Source of the DNA: Pedobacter boryungensis
GTDB lineage: Bacteria > Bacteroidota > Bacteroidia > Sphingobacteriales > Sphingobacteriaceae
Length of the DNA: 64,000 nt
Assembly (NCBI RefSeq): GCF_013204825.1
Contig: NZ_JABMKV010000001.1
Coordinates: 1,390,603 to 1,454,602 of the forward strand
Reading direction: 5' to 3'
Below are positions 1 through 9,715 of this stretch, one piece after another (the stretch's first letter is position 1; each line of letters begins with the position of its first letter). The position numbers and the translations under genes were made by a program. The notes under the pieces were generated by a model. It was not told the DNA's origin. It searched no databases and saw nothing but the letters and a program-made list of their open reading frames with translations.

Positions 1-667
1 CAAGTACGCAGCTAATTCCATTAACATGACTCACAGATGGTTAAAGCGTTGTTGCCATCGTTTTGATACAACAGAACCTAAATATGGTTTTGACCAAACG
101 CTTTTTCCAATTGTACAAGGCTCAGTTTATAAAGATTTACGTGTAAAATCTGCCGAATTTATAGCCTCAATGGATAGAGAAGGTAACGCCATTGGTGGTT
201 TATCTGTTGGAGAACCTGCTGAAGAAATGTACGGAATGACGGAAGTTGTTTGTGATATTTTACCTACAGATAAGCCTAGGTATTTAATGGGAGTTGGTAC
301 GCCGATCAATATTTTAGAAAATATTGCATTAGGAGTAGACATGTTTGATTGTGTAATGCCAACAAGAAATGCCAGAAATGGGATGTTATTTACACGCAAT
401 GGTATTATTAACATCAGCAATAAAAAATGGGAAAATGACTTCTCTCCTATAGATGCAGATAGCGATTTATACGCAGATCAAGTATATTCTAAAGCATATT
501 TAAGACATTTAATGCATTCTAAAGAGATATTAGGTGCGCAAATTGCTACACTTCATAATTTGCATTTTTACTTATGGTTAGTGAATGAAGCTCGAGAAAA
601 AATCATTTCGGGAGAGTTTTACGCTTGGAAGAACAAAATGGTGACTATATTAGGTAATAAATTGTAA
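1..667 (+). CDS. tgt: Queuine tRNA-ribosyltransferase, 5'-truncated by the window edge
   Basis: The reading frame is open to base 1, so only the C-terminal two thirds is present. The enzyme exchanges G34 of GUN-anticodon tRNAs for a queuine precursor. Visible family blocks are GGLSVGEP, YLMGVGTP and GVDMFDCVMPTRNARNG, the last holding the catalytic aspartate region. The usual zinc site CxCxxC is not there: the aligned segment reads DSDLYADQVYSKAYLRHL (bases about 455-508), so the three cysteines appear as Ser, Leu and Asp, while the fourth ligand His in the LHNLHFY segment remains. The stop codon directly abuts the next start, indicating co-transcription with the permease gene. Confidence 0.95.
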   Translation, partial: KYAANSINMTHRWLKRCCHRFDTTEPKYGFDQTLFPIVQGSVYKDLRVKSAEFIASMDREGNAIGGLSVGEPAEEMYGMTEVVCDILPTDKPRYLMGVGTPINILENIALGVDMFDCVMPTRNARNGMLFTRNGIINISNKKWENDFSPIDADSDLYADQVYSKAYLRHLMHSKEILGAQIATLHNLHFYLWLVNEAREKIISGEFYAWKNKMVTILGNKL

Positions 668-1771
668 ATGAAATACATCAGGCAGCGTTTAAAAATTATT
701 GATGGATTTATTATAGGCAAATACCTAGGCACGTTTGTGTATACCTTGGTTTTGTTCGTAATTATCATCGTGATCTTTGATCTTTCTGAAAAATTAGATG
801 ATTTTTTGGAAAAGGACATGACCATTTGGCAAACCATCACCGATTATTATGCTGGTTCTATTCCATTTTATGTAAACATGCTATCGCCGTTGATTAATTT
901 TATTGCGGTTATATTTTTCACGGCTAAAATGGCCGATCAAACTGAAATTGTGCCAATTTTAAGTGGCGGAGTAAGTTTTAACCGTTTTTTAAGACCTTAT
1001 TTCATCTCTGCATTTATCATTTTCTCGGTTAATTTATTATCGAATTTATATATCCTTCCTTATACCAATAGGATTAAAAATAAATTTGAGAACGAGGTTA
1101 TTGACAAAGATAAAGCCTATACAAAAACGAATATTCACATGAAAATTGATAGTAATACCTATATCTATCTCGAAAATTTCGACAATAGAACTAATATAGG
1201 TTATCGTTTTTCGCTTGATAAATTTAAAGGTGATATTCTTAAGAAAAAGCTGATTGCTGATCAAATTTCTTACGATTCCGTTAAAAAAGTTTGGAAGTTA
1301 ACCAACTATACCGTTAGAAATGTAGATGGCATGAAAGAATCTATGATTTACGGATCTGCTTTACAAAAAGATACTGTACTTGATATGAAACCAGATGATT
1401 TCTCTGTTTATCAGAACGTTTTTGAGAGTATGAGCGGAAAAGAATTATCCGACAAGATTAAAAAAGAAAGAACAAGAGGCTCAGGAATAATGAGCGATTT
1501 GCTTTTTGAACAATACAAACGCTGGTTCCAACCGCTATCTGCTTTTATATTAACATTAATTGGTGTAGCGTTGTCCTCTCGAAAAGTACGTGGTGGCGTT
1601 GGTTTGCCACTCGGAATAGGCATTATTTTAAGTTTCGCCTATATTGTTTTTAATCAATTTGCAAAAATGTTTTCTACTAAAGGTGGCCTATCTCCCTTAT
1701 TAGCGGTATTACTGCCAACACTATTCTTTGGGATTTTAGGCTTGTATCTACTTAGAAGAGCTCCAAAATAA
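668..1771 (+). CDS. LptF/LptG (YjgP/YjgQ) family permease
   Basis: This 367-residue inner-membrane protein has the family layout: three N-terminal transmembrane helices, a large periplasmic middle domain (about residues 125-265) and three C-terminal helices. The family extracts lipopolysaccharide from the inner membrane together with the LptB ATPase. SGGVSFNRFLRPY and the C-terminal RWFQPLSAFILTLIGVALSS segment are typical. The ATG follows the tgt stop with no spacer, and its own stop overlaps the next start as TAATG. Whether it is LptF or LptG cannot be decided from this copy alone. Confidence 0.88.
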   Translation: MKYIRQRLKIIDGFIIGKYLGTFVYTLVLFVIIIVIFDLSEKLDDFLEKDMTIWQTITDYYAGSIPFYVNMLSPLINFIAVIFFTAKMADQTEIVPILSGGVSFNRFLRPYFISAFIIFSVNLLSNLYILPYTNRIKNKFENEVIDKDKAYTKTNIHMKIDSNTYIYLENFDNRTNIGYRFSLDKFKGDILKKKLIADQISYDSVKKVWKLTNYTVRNVDGMKESMIYGSALQKDTVLDMKPDDFSVYQNVFESMSGKELSDKIKKERTRGSGIMSDLLFEQYKRWFQPLSAFILTLIGVALSSRKVRGGVGLPLGIGIILSFAYIVFNQFAKMFSTKGGLSPLLAVLLPTLFFGILGLYLLRRAPK

Positions 1772-2664
1772 TGAACTCCGATCTTAAAGCACACGAAAAC
1801 AGAAACCTCCTCATCTTACATATTACCGTCTTTATTTGGGGATTTACAGGCATTTTAGGAGCCTTAATTTCAATTGACGCGGTTCAATTAGTTTGGTATC
1901 GTGTTTTAATTGCTAGCATAAGCTTATTTGCCTATTTTACGCTTACTAAAACCAGTATTAAAATAAGTAGAAAACAATTTCTACAATTCTTTTTTACAGG
2001 AAGCATTGTCGCCATGCATTGGATTTTCTTTTTTCACTCTATTAAAGTGGCTAATGTATCTGTAAGTTTAATTTGTTTATCTTCAGTAACCTTATTTATA
2101 GCCATTTTAGAGCCAATTCTGAAAAAACAGAACATTTCTAAAGGAGATATCTTTATTGGCTTATTAATTATTCTAGGCATTTATTTGATTTTTAAATTTG
2201 AAACCAAATACACCACAGGAATAATCTTTGGGCTTTGCTCTGCGGTTGCAGCAAGTTTTTTTTCGACTATAAATTCAACATTGGTTCAAAAAACTGGCCC
2301 TAGTATAATAGGATTTTACGAAATGACAGGAGCCTTCTTCTGGATAACCATCTATCGTTTATTTGATAAAAGTTTATATACTGAAAGTTTCAATTTAAGT
2401 GGAATTGATTGGTTTTATCTTCTTCTTTTAGGTACAATATGTACCGCTTTAGCATACGTAGCGGGTGTAGGAGTTATGCGCACATTATCTGCCTTTAGAG
2501 TTGCCTTAATTACCAATTTAGAACCTGTTTATGGCATTGTTTTGGCCTTCATTTTATTTGGAAGTAAAGAACATATGACATCGGGTTTTTATTTAGGTTC
2601 ACTGTTAATTTTAGCCGCGGTGTTCCTGTATCCAATTTATAAAAAACGTAAAAATAAGAGTTAA
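1771..2664 (+). CDS. EamA/DMT superfamily transporter, 10 helices
   Basis: A 297-residue protein made of about ten hydrophobic helices in two EamA halves, the full-length layout of drug/metabolite transporters. Motifs such as AMHWIFFFHSIKVANVS and the second-half ALITNLEPVYGIVLA stretch are typical of the family. Transport direction is probably export and the substrate cannot be predicted. The start overlaps the stop of the permease gene (TAATG), so it is translationally coupled and is the last gene of the tgt cluster. Confidence 0.85.
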   Translation: MNSDLKAHENRNLLILHITVFIWGFTGILGALISIDAVQLVWYRVLIASISLFAYFTLTKTSIKISRKQFLQFFFTGSIVAMHWIFFFHSIKVANVSVSLICLSSVTLFIAILEPILKKQNISKGDIFIGLLIILGIYLIFKFETKYTTGIIFGLCSAVAASFFSTINSTLVQKTGPSIIGFYEMTGAFFWITIYRLFDKSLYTESFNLSGIDWFYLLLLGTICTALAYVAGVGVMRTLSAFRVALITNLEPVYGIVLAFILFGSKEHMTSGFYLGSLLILAAVFLYPIYKKRKNKS

Positions 2665-3347
2665 TAGCGCTCTATTTTTAGTAGCCTTAATCCGATTATT
2701 TCTTGCCAAGTGATGATTAATTGTTGATGTAAGTTGGATTTTTTATGCACTAATTTTTAAGTATTCAGCAACATTTTTTGGCTTTCATTTTTAACGGAAT
2801 TAGGAGCAAAAATCAAGCTAATTGGCGCCCCCACTCTAGGGTAGGGGATATGTTTTTCCATACTTAAAAACAAAGCCCAAAATAGCCCTTTTTATGGTGT
2901 AATTTCACCTAGCAAAACTGGTAAATAAATAGCCTATTTCCGCACCTAAATCGCCCCTAAATTTTGACAAAAAGAAGGTGTAAAAAAGCTAGTAAAAACC
3001 CTTATTTATTCGATTTATTTTCCTCAAAAATTGGGCTTATTTGCCATACGGTTAATTACCAAAATGTATACTTTTTAAAAAATTATAAGAAAATTTTTGC
3101 TTTAAAATCAACATAAATAGTGTATCTTAACACCAACAAATTAAAAGGATAATCATAATTCGATAAAACCCTATTTAACGCTCTTAAACACCTAAATCTT
3201 GTATAAAGATCAGCTATTTCAACTAAATAAATAAAATATATAATTTATTAAGAATCAATATTTTAAATAAATTAATATAAATTAAAAAATAATGTGAAAG
3301 CAGTTCAAAAAAGACCAAAAAACTAATATCCTTAGCAAGCCATCTAA
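2665..3347. other. 683-bp intergenic region without a gene
   Basis: No ORF, RNA gene or convincing terminator was recognised. The DNA is strongly AT-rich, especially the last 150 bases before the next gene. An imperfect GC-rich palindrome (CCCCCACTCTAGGGTAGGGG) sits near 2828-2847. The region probably carries the promoter of the gene at 3348, but no exact TAnnTTTG box was found. Confidence 0.5.
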
Positions 3348-6155
3348 ATGAATATAAATAAATCAAATATAAAATTGAAAATCAGCATTTTACATACAAT
3401 TATATTAACTTTTATTTCAGTTAGTGTTTTTGGGCAAATTTTTGACAGCGAACAGAACCCACTTAGTGTAAAATGGAGGCAAATTCACAGCAACGGCTTT
3501 ACACTCGTCTACCCCACCGAGTTAGAAAAAGAAGCACAAAGAATGGTAAATACGATTGGTCATATTTACCCGTATGTTGGACAAACTTTAATTCGCCAAA
3601 AAACGAGCATTCCAATTGTGTTTCAAAACCGCGGAACAATAGCAAATGGCTTTGTTCAATTGGCTCCAAAAAAGGTGCAATTTTACACCACTCCTCCGCA
3701 GCAATTTGACAGTCAAGATTGGTTAAATAATTTAGCAGTTCATGAGCTTAGGCATGTGGCACAGTTCGATAAAATGACCGGTGGAAAAGCTCATCCATTT
3801 CCAGAAGAAATTTATTTTGCATACATGGGCTTAAGTATCCCGACTTGGTTTTTTGAAGGTGATGCTGTGAACTCCGAAACTTCCTTAACAAATGTTGGTC
3901 GTGGCAGACAACCTTCATGGATTATGCCTTTCCGAACTTCGTTATTGAGTGAAAAAAAATTCTCCTATTCAAAAGCTTATTTTGGATCGGATAAAGATCA
4001 AACACCAGGATATTATCAATTAGGATACTTGATGGTCGCGAACCTTAAAAAAGAATTTGGGGAAAGCATACAAGACAGTTTACTCACCGCAATTCATGAT
4101 AGTCCATTGAGGCTGTATCCTTTTTCTCAGAGCTTAAAAAAATTTACAGGTAACAGTACCAAGAAATATTATTTAAAAATGGTTGCTCAATTGGAAAATG
4201 AATGGGCAAAACAAGATAAATTAAACAAAAGCGAAAGTTATAAAAGCTTAAATCGCCCTGCGAAATATGCCAGTAATTATTTTTTGCCGACTGAATTAGC
4301 GAACAAACATATACTCGCTTTAAAGCAAACTAAAGCAGAAACCGCAACTTTTGTAAGTATTGATGAGCGCAAAAATGAAAAAGAGTTATTTAAAATCGGT
4401 TATCAGGAACAACCTTGGTTTAGTTATGGGAATGGAAAATTGATTTGGGACGAGATAAGATTTGACCCGCGTTACAGGCAAAGAAGTTATAGTGTAATTT
4501 GCATTTACGATTTCGAAAAACAAACCAAGCGTCAATTAACATTTAAAACTAGGCTCTTTTCTCCTACCATTTCTGGCGATGGGAAAAAGATTGTTGCTGT
4601 ACAGATCGATTTAAGCAATCGTTGCAATTTGGTGGAACTAGATCCACAAACTGGAAAAATTAATAAGACGTATCCAAATCCTGAAAATTTTATTTTACAA
4701 ACTCCAGCATTAAATATAGATGGCTCTCAACTTTGTTGGATTAGTGTTAATGAAAAAGGAAAATCCCTTTGGTTACAAGATAAAACTGGAAATATAACCC
4801 AATTAATAAGCGAAACAACACAGCAACTAAGCAGACCAACATTTATTGGTGATGAAATTGCATTTAACGCTCACATAAGCGGAATTGACAACATTTACAA
4901 CATAAACCCTAGTACCAAAAAAATAACGGCGCTAACAGCCGCAAAATACGGCGCTTTTAATCCCAGCTTGACTACTGATTGCCAATCAATCATTTTTAAT
5001 AATTACAAAGTGATGGGTTATGAAATTTCAAAAACACCTATTTCACCAAAGGAAACTCAAGAAAATCACTTTGTGTATTTTGGCGCAGCAGCTGATAAAC
5101 AAGAAAACAACAACATTTTCAAAAATATTCCAGATAGCATTTACCAATCTAAGCCTTACCAACCTTTAGCGCATCTTTTTAATTTTCATAGTGTAAGTCC
5201 AACAATAGATGAAGATGACAGACTAGGTTTATATTTAAAATCTAACGATTTATTAAACATTTTAGATTTTTCGGCAGGGATTGATTACTATAGCGACTTG
5301 AGAAAAATAGCTTATAGTGCTGGTTTTAGCTTTAAGGGCTTATATCCTATTTTAAACGCAAAGTTTACCAACAGACCTCGAACTGGGTTTTATAGACTAG
5401 GGAATGCCGTAAATCAAGCGAATTGGCGAGAAAATCATCTTGAGCTAAAAGCAAGTGTTCCACTGAATTTTAGCGCATACCAACATAACTACAGTTTTTT
5501 AGCAGAGCTAGGAACAAGTTACACGCAAAGAAATTTTGCCCCAAAAGAAGCTATGTTGTTTAACAAAACCATCAAATTCCCACTAAATTATAAATTCGGT
5601 TTTAGTCACAGTACACGAACTACCGAGAGAGATATCGCTCCTAAATGGGCACAAATTGTTAATTTAAGTTATTTTAACCAACCTTTCGATAAACGCTTAA
5701 CGGGCGATTTATTCGCTGTTGAAAGTGCTTTCTATTTCCCTGGACTGGCTAAAAACCATTCTTTGATGGCAAGTTTCAATTATCAAGAAAGCAGTGGCGC
5801 TTTAAAATTTAATACTGAAATTAATACGGTATATGGCTATGGACAAATTAATGCTAAAAGTGAGTTAAAAAATACCTTATTGCTTAATTACCGTTTCCCA
5901 ATTGCTTTTCCAGATGCAGAAATTGGTTCTTTAGCCTACATTAGAAATTTAAGAGGTGGAGTATTTAGTCACTATGAAAACATTGGTTTAGAAACAAATT
6001 TAACACAACCTAAAACTTTTGGCGTAGAATTGCGTAGTAGTATAAACCTATTGCGTTATCAGCCGATAGTAGATTTGGGCGCAAGGGTTGTATTTGTTAA
6101 TAAAATTTACAATCAAAACCCTATCTTAGAATTACTATTTAATTACAGTTTTTAA
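3348..6155 (+). CDS. Gluzincin-like metallopeptidase with beta-propeller and C-terminal outer-membrane barrel
   Basis: A 935-residue exported protein with a signal peptide ending near residue 29 (VFGQ). Residues 132-136 are HELRH, an HExxH zinc motif, and Glu170 in WFFEGDA is placed as the third ligand of a gluzincin (MA-clan) peptidase. Residues about 290-580 contain repeated TolB/WD40-like strands. From about 600 to the end the pattern is amphipathic beta strands, and the chain ends in Phe (FNYSF), as in outer-membrane barrels. A surface-exposed or periplasmic protease anchored by its own barrel is the likeliest reading. The substrate is unknown. Confidence 0.7.
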   Translation: MNINKSNIKLKISILHTIILTFISVSVFGQIFDSEQNPLSVKWRQIHSNGFTLVYPTELEKEAQRMVNTIGHIYPYVGQTLIRQKTSIPIVFQNRGTIANGFVQLAPKKVQFYTTPPQQFDSQDWLNNLAVHELRHVAQFDKMTGGKAHPFPEEIYFAYMGLSIPTWFFEGDAVNSETSLTNVGRGRQPSWIMPFRTSLLSEKKFSYSKAYFGSDKDQTPGYYQLGYLMVANLKKEFGESIQDSLLTAIHDSPLRLYPFSQSLKKFTGNSTKKYYLKMVAQLENEWAKQDKLNKSESYKSLNRPAKYASNYFLPTELANKHILALKQTKAETATFVSIDERKNEKELFKIGYQEQPWFSYGNGKLIWDEIRFDPRYRQRSYSVICIYDFEKQTKRQLTFKTRLFSPTISGDGKKIVAVQIDLSNRCNLVELDPQTGKINKTYPNPENFILQTPALNIDGSQLCWISVNEKGKSLWLQDKTGNITQLISETTQQLSRPTFIGDEIAFNAHISGIDNIYNINPSTKKITALTAAKYGAFNPSLTTDCQSIIFNNYKVMGYEISKTPISPKETQENHFVYFGAAADKQENNNIFKNIPDSIYQSKPYQPLAHLFNFHSVSPTIDEDDRLGLYLKSNDLLNILDFSAGIDYYSDLRKIAYSAGFSFKGLYPILNAKFTNRPRTGFYRLGNAVNQANWRENHLELKASVPLNFSAYQHNYSFLAELGTSYTQRNFAPKEAMLFNKTIKFPLNYKFGFSHSTRTTERDIAPKWAQIVNLSYFNQPFDKRLTGDLFAVESAFYFPGLAKNHSLMASFNYQESSGALKFNTEINTVYGYGQINAKSELKNTLLLNYRFPIAFPDAEIGSLAYIRNLRGGVFSHYENIGLETNLTQPKTFGVELRSSINLLRYQPIVDLGARVVFVNKIYNQNPILELLFNYSF

Positions 6156-6192
6156 TCGCTACTTCTCCTAAAGGGAATTTATTTAAAATAAA

Positions 6193-6474
6193 ATGAAAGC
6201 TAAAACTATTTTCATCATTCTTATTACTGCACTTTTAACCATTTTCTTGATGATTAATAGCGAGGCAGTTGAATTCGATTTTATTATTGGACAGCCTGTT
6301 GCTGTTTCGAAGTTAATTGTAATTGGAATTTGTGTTTTAATTGGTTTTATTTTGGGTTTTATAGCTGGCAGACCACGAAAAACAGTGAGTAGTTACGACC
6401 AGGAGATTGAAAACCATCAGGCTAATGAGAACAAATCTACATTGAGCGATGAGGATAGGGATTATATAAGTTAG
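6193..6474 (+). CDS. LapA/DUF1049-like small membrane protein
   Basis: A 93-residue protein with two hydrophobic helices (about 5-22 and 38-62) and a charged cytoplasmic tail beginning GRPRKT. The arrangement helix, short NSEAVEFDFIIGQPV loop, helix, basic tail is typical of the lipopolysaccharide-assembly protein A domain (DUF1049). It lies 37 bases after the peptidase-barrel gene and may be read with it. The role in Bacteroidota is not established. Confidence 0.7.
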   Translation: MKAKTIFIILITALLTIFLMINSEAVEFDFIIGQPVAVSKLIVIGICVLIGFILGFIAGRPRKTVSSYDQEIENHQANENKSTLSDEDRDYIS

Positions 6475-6580
6475 TTGGAAATTAGCAGCTTCCATCTAAA
6501 TTTAACAGCTCAACATTAGCTAAAACTAAATGAATTGTAAACTAAAAAGCAAACCTAAAAATCAGCTTAAAATATTAACT

Positions 6581-6647
6581 TTTGTTAAGGTCTTGTTCGG
6601 GAAAAAGGATGTTTTACCGAAGGACTCTCGAACAAGACCTTAACAAA
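6581..6647. terminator. Perfect 19-bp inverted repeat between convergent genes
   Basis: The arms tttgttaaggtcttgttcg (6581-6599) and cgaacaagaccttaacaaa (6629-6647) are exact reverse complements separated by a 29-nt loop. The element lies between the converging LapA-like and receptor genes, so a bidirectional transcription stop is plausible. There is no clear T-tract and the loop is long, so it could also be a protein-binding site or the scar of a mobile element. Confidence 0.5.
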
Positions 6648-6699
6648 TACACAACAAACTACCTTTTTGGTTTGCAATCACAGTGGCAACCCCAATTCT

Positions 6700-9099
6700 C
6701 TATAAGGAGTTATCAAAAGTTAGCTCTTTCTTTTTCTTCACTACACCAAAATTATAGCTGATACCTAAATATCCAATTCGTGAATTGCTTTTAGTAATCA
6801 CATGTTGGGTTAACAACGGACTGCTTAATTCTGCTTCTTGTCTTTGCGTCTTAAACACATCAGACATTGTGAAATACAAAGAACCTTTCTTTTGAAGAAT
6901 ATCTTTTCTTAACCCAAAATTAAAAACAAAACTTGGCAGGTATTTTCCTTGTGGAGTTAAGCGAGCTGACCTATAATTTGAATTTACTTGAATTGTGGCA
7001 CTTTTACTGATGCTATAGCTCGAATTAAAATTAGCGCTCCATGTAAATGTGTTCTTTTTTGCGCTATACCCTAAGTTAGATGCATCAATTTGGTTATAAA
7101 ATGCATTGGGGGTAAGGTTAATAAACAATTTATCATTAATATTAGCCGAGAACACCACATCGGCACCAATAGCTTTGTCGTTTGCTAAATTTTGTTGTGT
7201 AGTAATTAACGTTGTGCTATTTAACGGAGCTGTAATAGAAGTAAAGCCATTGTATTTATATCGATAATAAATACCTGGTAAAATTGTAAAATCATTGTTT
7301 TTCCATTGATAACCTAATTCTACCGAATGAATAATTTCTGGCAAAAGATGCGGATTACCCACACGAATATTAGTTGGATCTGCATATTCTGCAAACGGAT
7401 TTAAATCATCTCCTTCTGGTCTATGAACCCTCCTACTATAATTTAACTGCAATTCTCTACTATCTGATAGATTATACGTTAAATGCAGCGTTGGATAAAC
7501 TTTAAAATAATGATTAGGAATGGTTACAGTAGTGGTAATAAGATGAGAGTTTATATCAGAAAATTCGCCTCGTAAGCCTAACATTGCACCAAATTTTTTC
7601 CAAGATTGTTCTATAGTGCCATAAAAAGCATGAATATTTTCGTTGTAAATAAAACGATTGGTTTTTAGCGCATCTGCGATGAATTTTTGTTGTGAATAAT
7701 TATAGGCTTCTCCATAAAAATCTAAATCTTGCCGATTGTATTGGCCATCGTAACCTAATTCCAATTTAGTATTTTCTGCTATTGGATTTTCATAGCTAAC
7801 GGTAAGCTGTTTGTTATCTTGGGTTTGTTTAATTAGTGTATTATCCAATTGATTTGCACCAGCAGGCACTCTATATGCATTTACGTAATGATTATCTTCT
7901 ACCTCTGGAGAGTGGGAAGCATTAAGCTCTAATCGTATTTTATGCTCTTCTTTTTTAAAATTATGCTCAAAGAAGAATGTTCCATCAACTTCTCTTTCAT
8001 ATTCATAATTCGTTCTCGTTCTATCATAATCAGAAATTAAACCCGAGTTATTACTTACATTTTTTAGAGTAAAATCATGTTTATGCATGGTACGCAGGTA
8101 ATAATTTCCAGAAATCCCTATGCTGTTATTACTATCAATTGCATAATCCATTCCAAGTGTGGCGGTATTCGAAAATGGGCGTGTTTTGGCACTAATATTA
8201 TCTTTATAATAGTTAGATGTATTAGTTGCTGGATCAGTTTGTGTTCTATTATTTGTAGTTAAACGTAAGCGATCATCTTGTTTAATACTATAACTTCCAA
8301 ATAGATTTACCTTGCCTGGATGATAATTGGCATTCACACTTGCGTTGTATCTTTCCTGATTACCAACATTTGCTGTTACGCCACCATTCAATCCTCTTTT
8401 TGTATTCTTTTTAAGTACGATATTAATTATACCTCCAGTGCCATCTGGTTTGTATTTTGCTGATGGATTTGTAATTACCTCAATTCTGGCAATACTATTT
8501 GCAGGCAATTGTTGTAAAGCTGCAGCTGCATTTTTCCCCATAATAGGCGAAACCTTACCATTAATTAAGATAGTAGCTGAAGAGTTTCTTAAACTTACAT
8601 TACCATCAATATCAACCTGCACTAAGGGCACATTTTGCAATACTTCACTAGCCGAACCAGATTTTGCCATGATATCTTGATCAACGTTATAAATTTTGCG
8701 ATCGATAGAATTACTATAAAGTTGTTTCTTAGATGTAACTACAACCTCATTTAGGCTTTTTGTCCCTCCATCTAGGCTGATATCGTGATTTAGCTTTCTT
8801 TGATTATCACCAAGAGTTAAATTGGCAGTTTTATAATTTTTAAAACCAATATAGCTTGCAATTAGATAATAAGTGCCATCTGCTACTGTAGTAAATTTAT
8901 ATATTCCTTTTGCATTGGTTACTTCTTGTTTTAAAACGCCATCACTCCCAGCCTTCATTAATACCACCGTTACAAATTCTAAGGGTTGTCCTGTTGATAT
9001 TTCTACAATTTTACCTGAAATAGAGCCATTATTTTGTGCATATAAAATAAATGGAGAAGCGATTACGAGAACCAAACTAAAGATTAACTTTTTGTACAT
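6700..9099 (-). CDS. TonB-dependent-receptor-like outer-membrane beta-barrel protein
   Basis: A 799-residue protein with signal peptide (cleavage after ...ILYAQ, about residue 22). Then comes a carboxypeptidase-regulatory-like domain (SGKIVEISTGQPLEFVTVV, about 25-110). A plug domain follows (NEVVVTSKKQLYSN..., SATILINGKVSPIMG, IEVITNPSAKYKPDGTGGIIN, about 115-235). The rest is a long barrel rich in aromatic-ended strands. Bacteroidota use such proteins for uptake of iron complexes, peptides or glycans. No SusD partner is adjacent, so the ligand is open. After the last strand (LGISYNFG) there is a basic KKKKELTFDNSL tail, which is unusual since barrels normally end with an aromatic residue. 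Confidence 0.88.
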   Translation of the reverse strand: MYKKLIFSLVLVIASPFILYAQNNGSISGKIVEISTGQPLEFVTVVLMKAGSDGVLKQEVTNAKGIYKFTTVADGTYYLIASYIGFKNYKTANLTLGDNQRKLNHDISLDGGTKSLNEVVVTSKKQLYSNSIDRKIYNVDQDIMAKSGSASEVLQNVPLVQVDIDGNVSLRNSSATILINGKVSPIMGKNAAAALQQLPANSIARIEVITNPSAKYKPDGTGGIINIVLKKNTKRGLNGGVTANVGNQERYNASVNANYHPGKVNLFGSYSIKQDDRLRLTTNNRTQTDPATNTSNYYKDNISAKTRPFSNTATLGMDYAIDSNNSIGISGNYYLRTMHKHDFTLKNVSNNSGLISDYDRTRTNYEYEREVDGTFFFEHNFKKEEHKIRLELNASHSPEVEDNHYVNAYRVPAGANQLDNTLIKQTQDNKQLTVSYENPIAENTKLELGYDGQYNRQDLDFYGEAYNYSQQKFIADALKTNRFIYNENIHAFYGTIEQSWKKFGAMLGLRGEFSDINSHLITTTVTIPNHYFKVYPTLHLTYNLSDSRELQLNYSRRVHRPEGDDLNPFAEYADPTNIRVGNPHLLPEIIHSVELGYQWKNNDFTILPGIYYRYKYNGFTSITAPLNSTTLITTQQNLANDKAIGADVVFSANINDKLFINLTPNAFYNQIDASNLGYSAKKNTFTWSANFNSSYSISKSATIQVNSNYRSARLTPQGKYLPSFVFNFGLRKDILQKKGSLYFTMSDVFKTQRQEAELSSPLLTQHVITKSNSRIGYLGISYNFGVVKKKKELTFDNSL

Positions 9100-9232
9100 A
9101 TATATAATTTTGCCACATAATTAGCCTTAAATTCTGTATGAATTTTGTAGTAACTATTTTAGTACTAAAGTTGATAATTAGTAAATAGAATACTTTAAAA
9201 TTTGGTATCTTGAACTAGATTTATAAAAAACA

Positions 9233-9646
9233 ATGTGGAAATTATATGCCGTGCTTTCTGCAGTTTTTGCTGCTGCAACCGCCATTTTAGCTAAGATTGG
9301 TATTAAAGGAATTAATGGAAATGTTGCTACTGCTATTCGTACGATTGTAATTCTTTTTATTGCGTGGGGAATTGTTTTGGCCAGTGGCGAAATACGCGAA
9401 CTAAAATCAATTACTAAAAACAATCTAATTTTTTTGGCTTTATCTGGCATTGCCACAGGGTTATCGTGGATATTTTATTTTAAAGCGCTAGAAACTGGAA
9501 ATGTATCTAAAGTTGCCCCAATAGATAAATTAAGTGTGGCAATTGCTTTAGGGCTTGCGTTTTTAATTTTAAAAGAACCTATTGATGCTAAAACATTAAT
9601 AGGTGCTGGCTTAGTAGTAGCTGGTAGTATTATTATCATTTTATAA
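9233..9646 (+). CDS. Half-size EamA transporter protein
   Basis: A 137-residue, almost entirely hydrophobic protein with four to five helices, corresponding to one EamA repeat. It contains WIFYFKALETGNVSKVAPIDKLSV, typical of single-domain DMT proteins that work as dimers. It is divergent from the receptor gene and carries its own start 134 bases away. The substrate cannot be told. The length fits known stand-alone EamA proteins, so it is not a truncation. Confidence 0.82.
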   Translation: MWKLYAVLSAVFAAATAILAKIGIKGINGNVATAIRTIVILFIAWGIVLASGEIRELKSITKNNLIFLALSGIATGLSWIFYFKALETGNVSKVAPIDKLSVAIALGLAFLILKEPIDAKTLIGAGLVVAGSIIIIL

Positions 9647-9715
9647 ACTAATGATTTAGAACAAACTACAGAATTACTACAGAGTGTTTGATTTTATTTA
9701 TAAAAAGATAAATTC

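Noticed and set aside
127..420. Minus-strand ORF opposite tgt
   Set aside because: Antisense shadow of a conserved gene with no motif of its own. The same applies to the other ORFs opposite confident genes.
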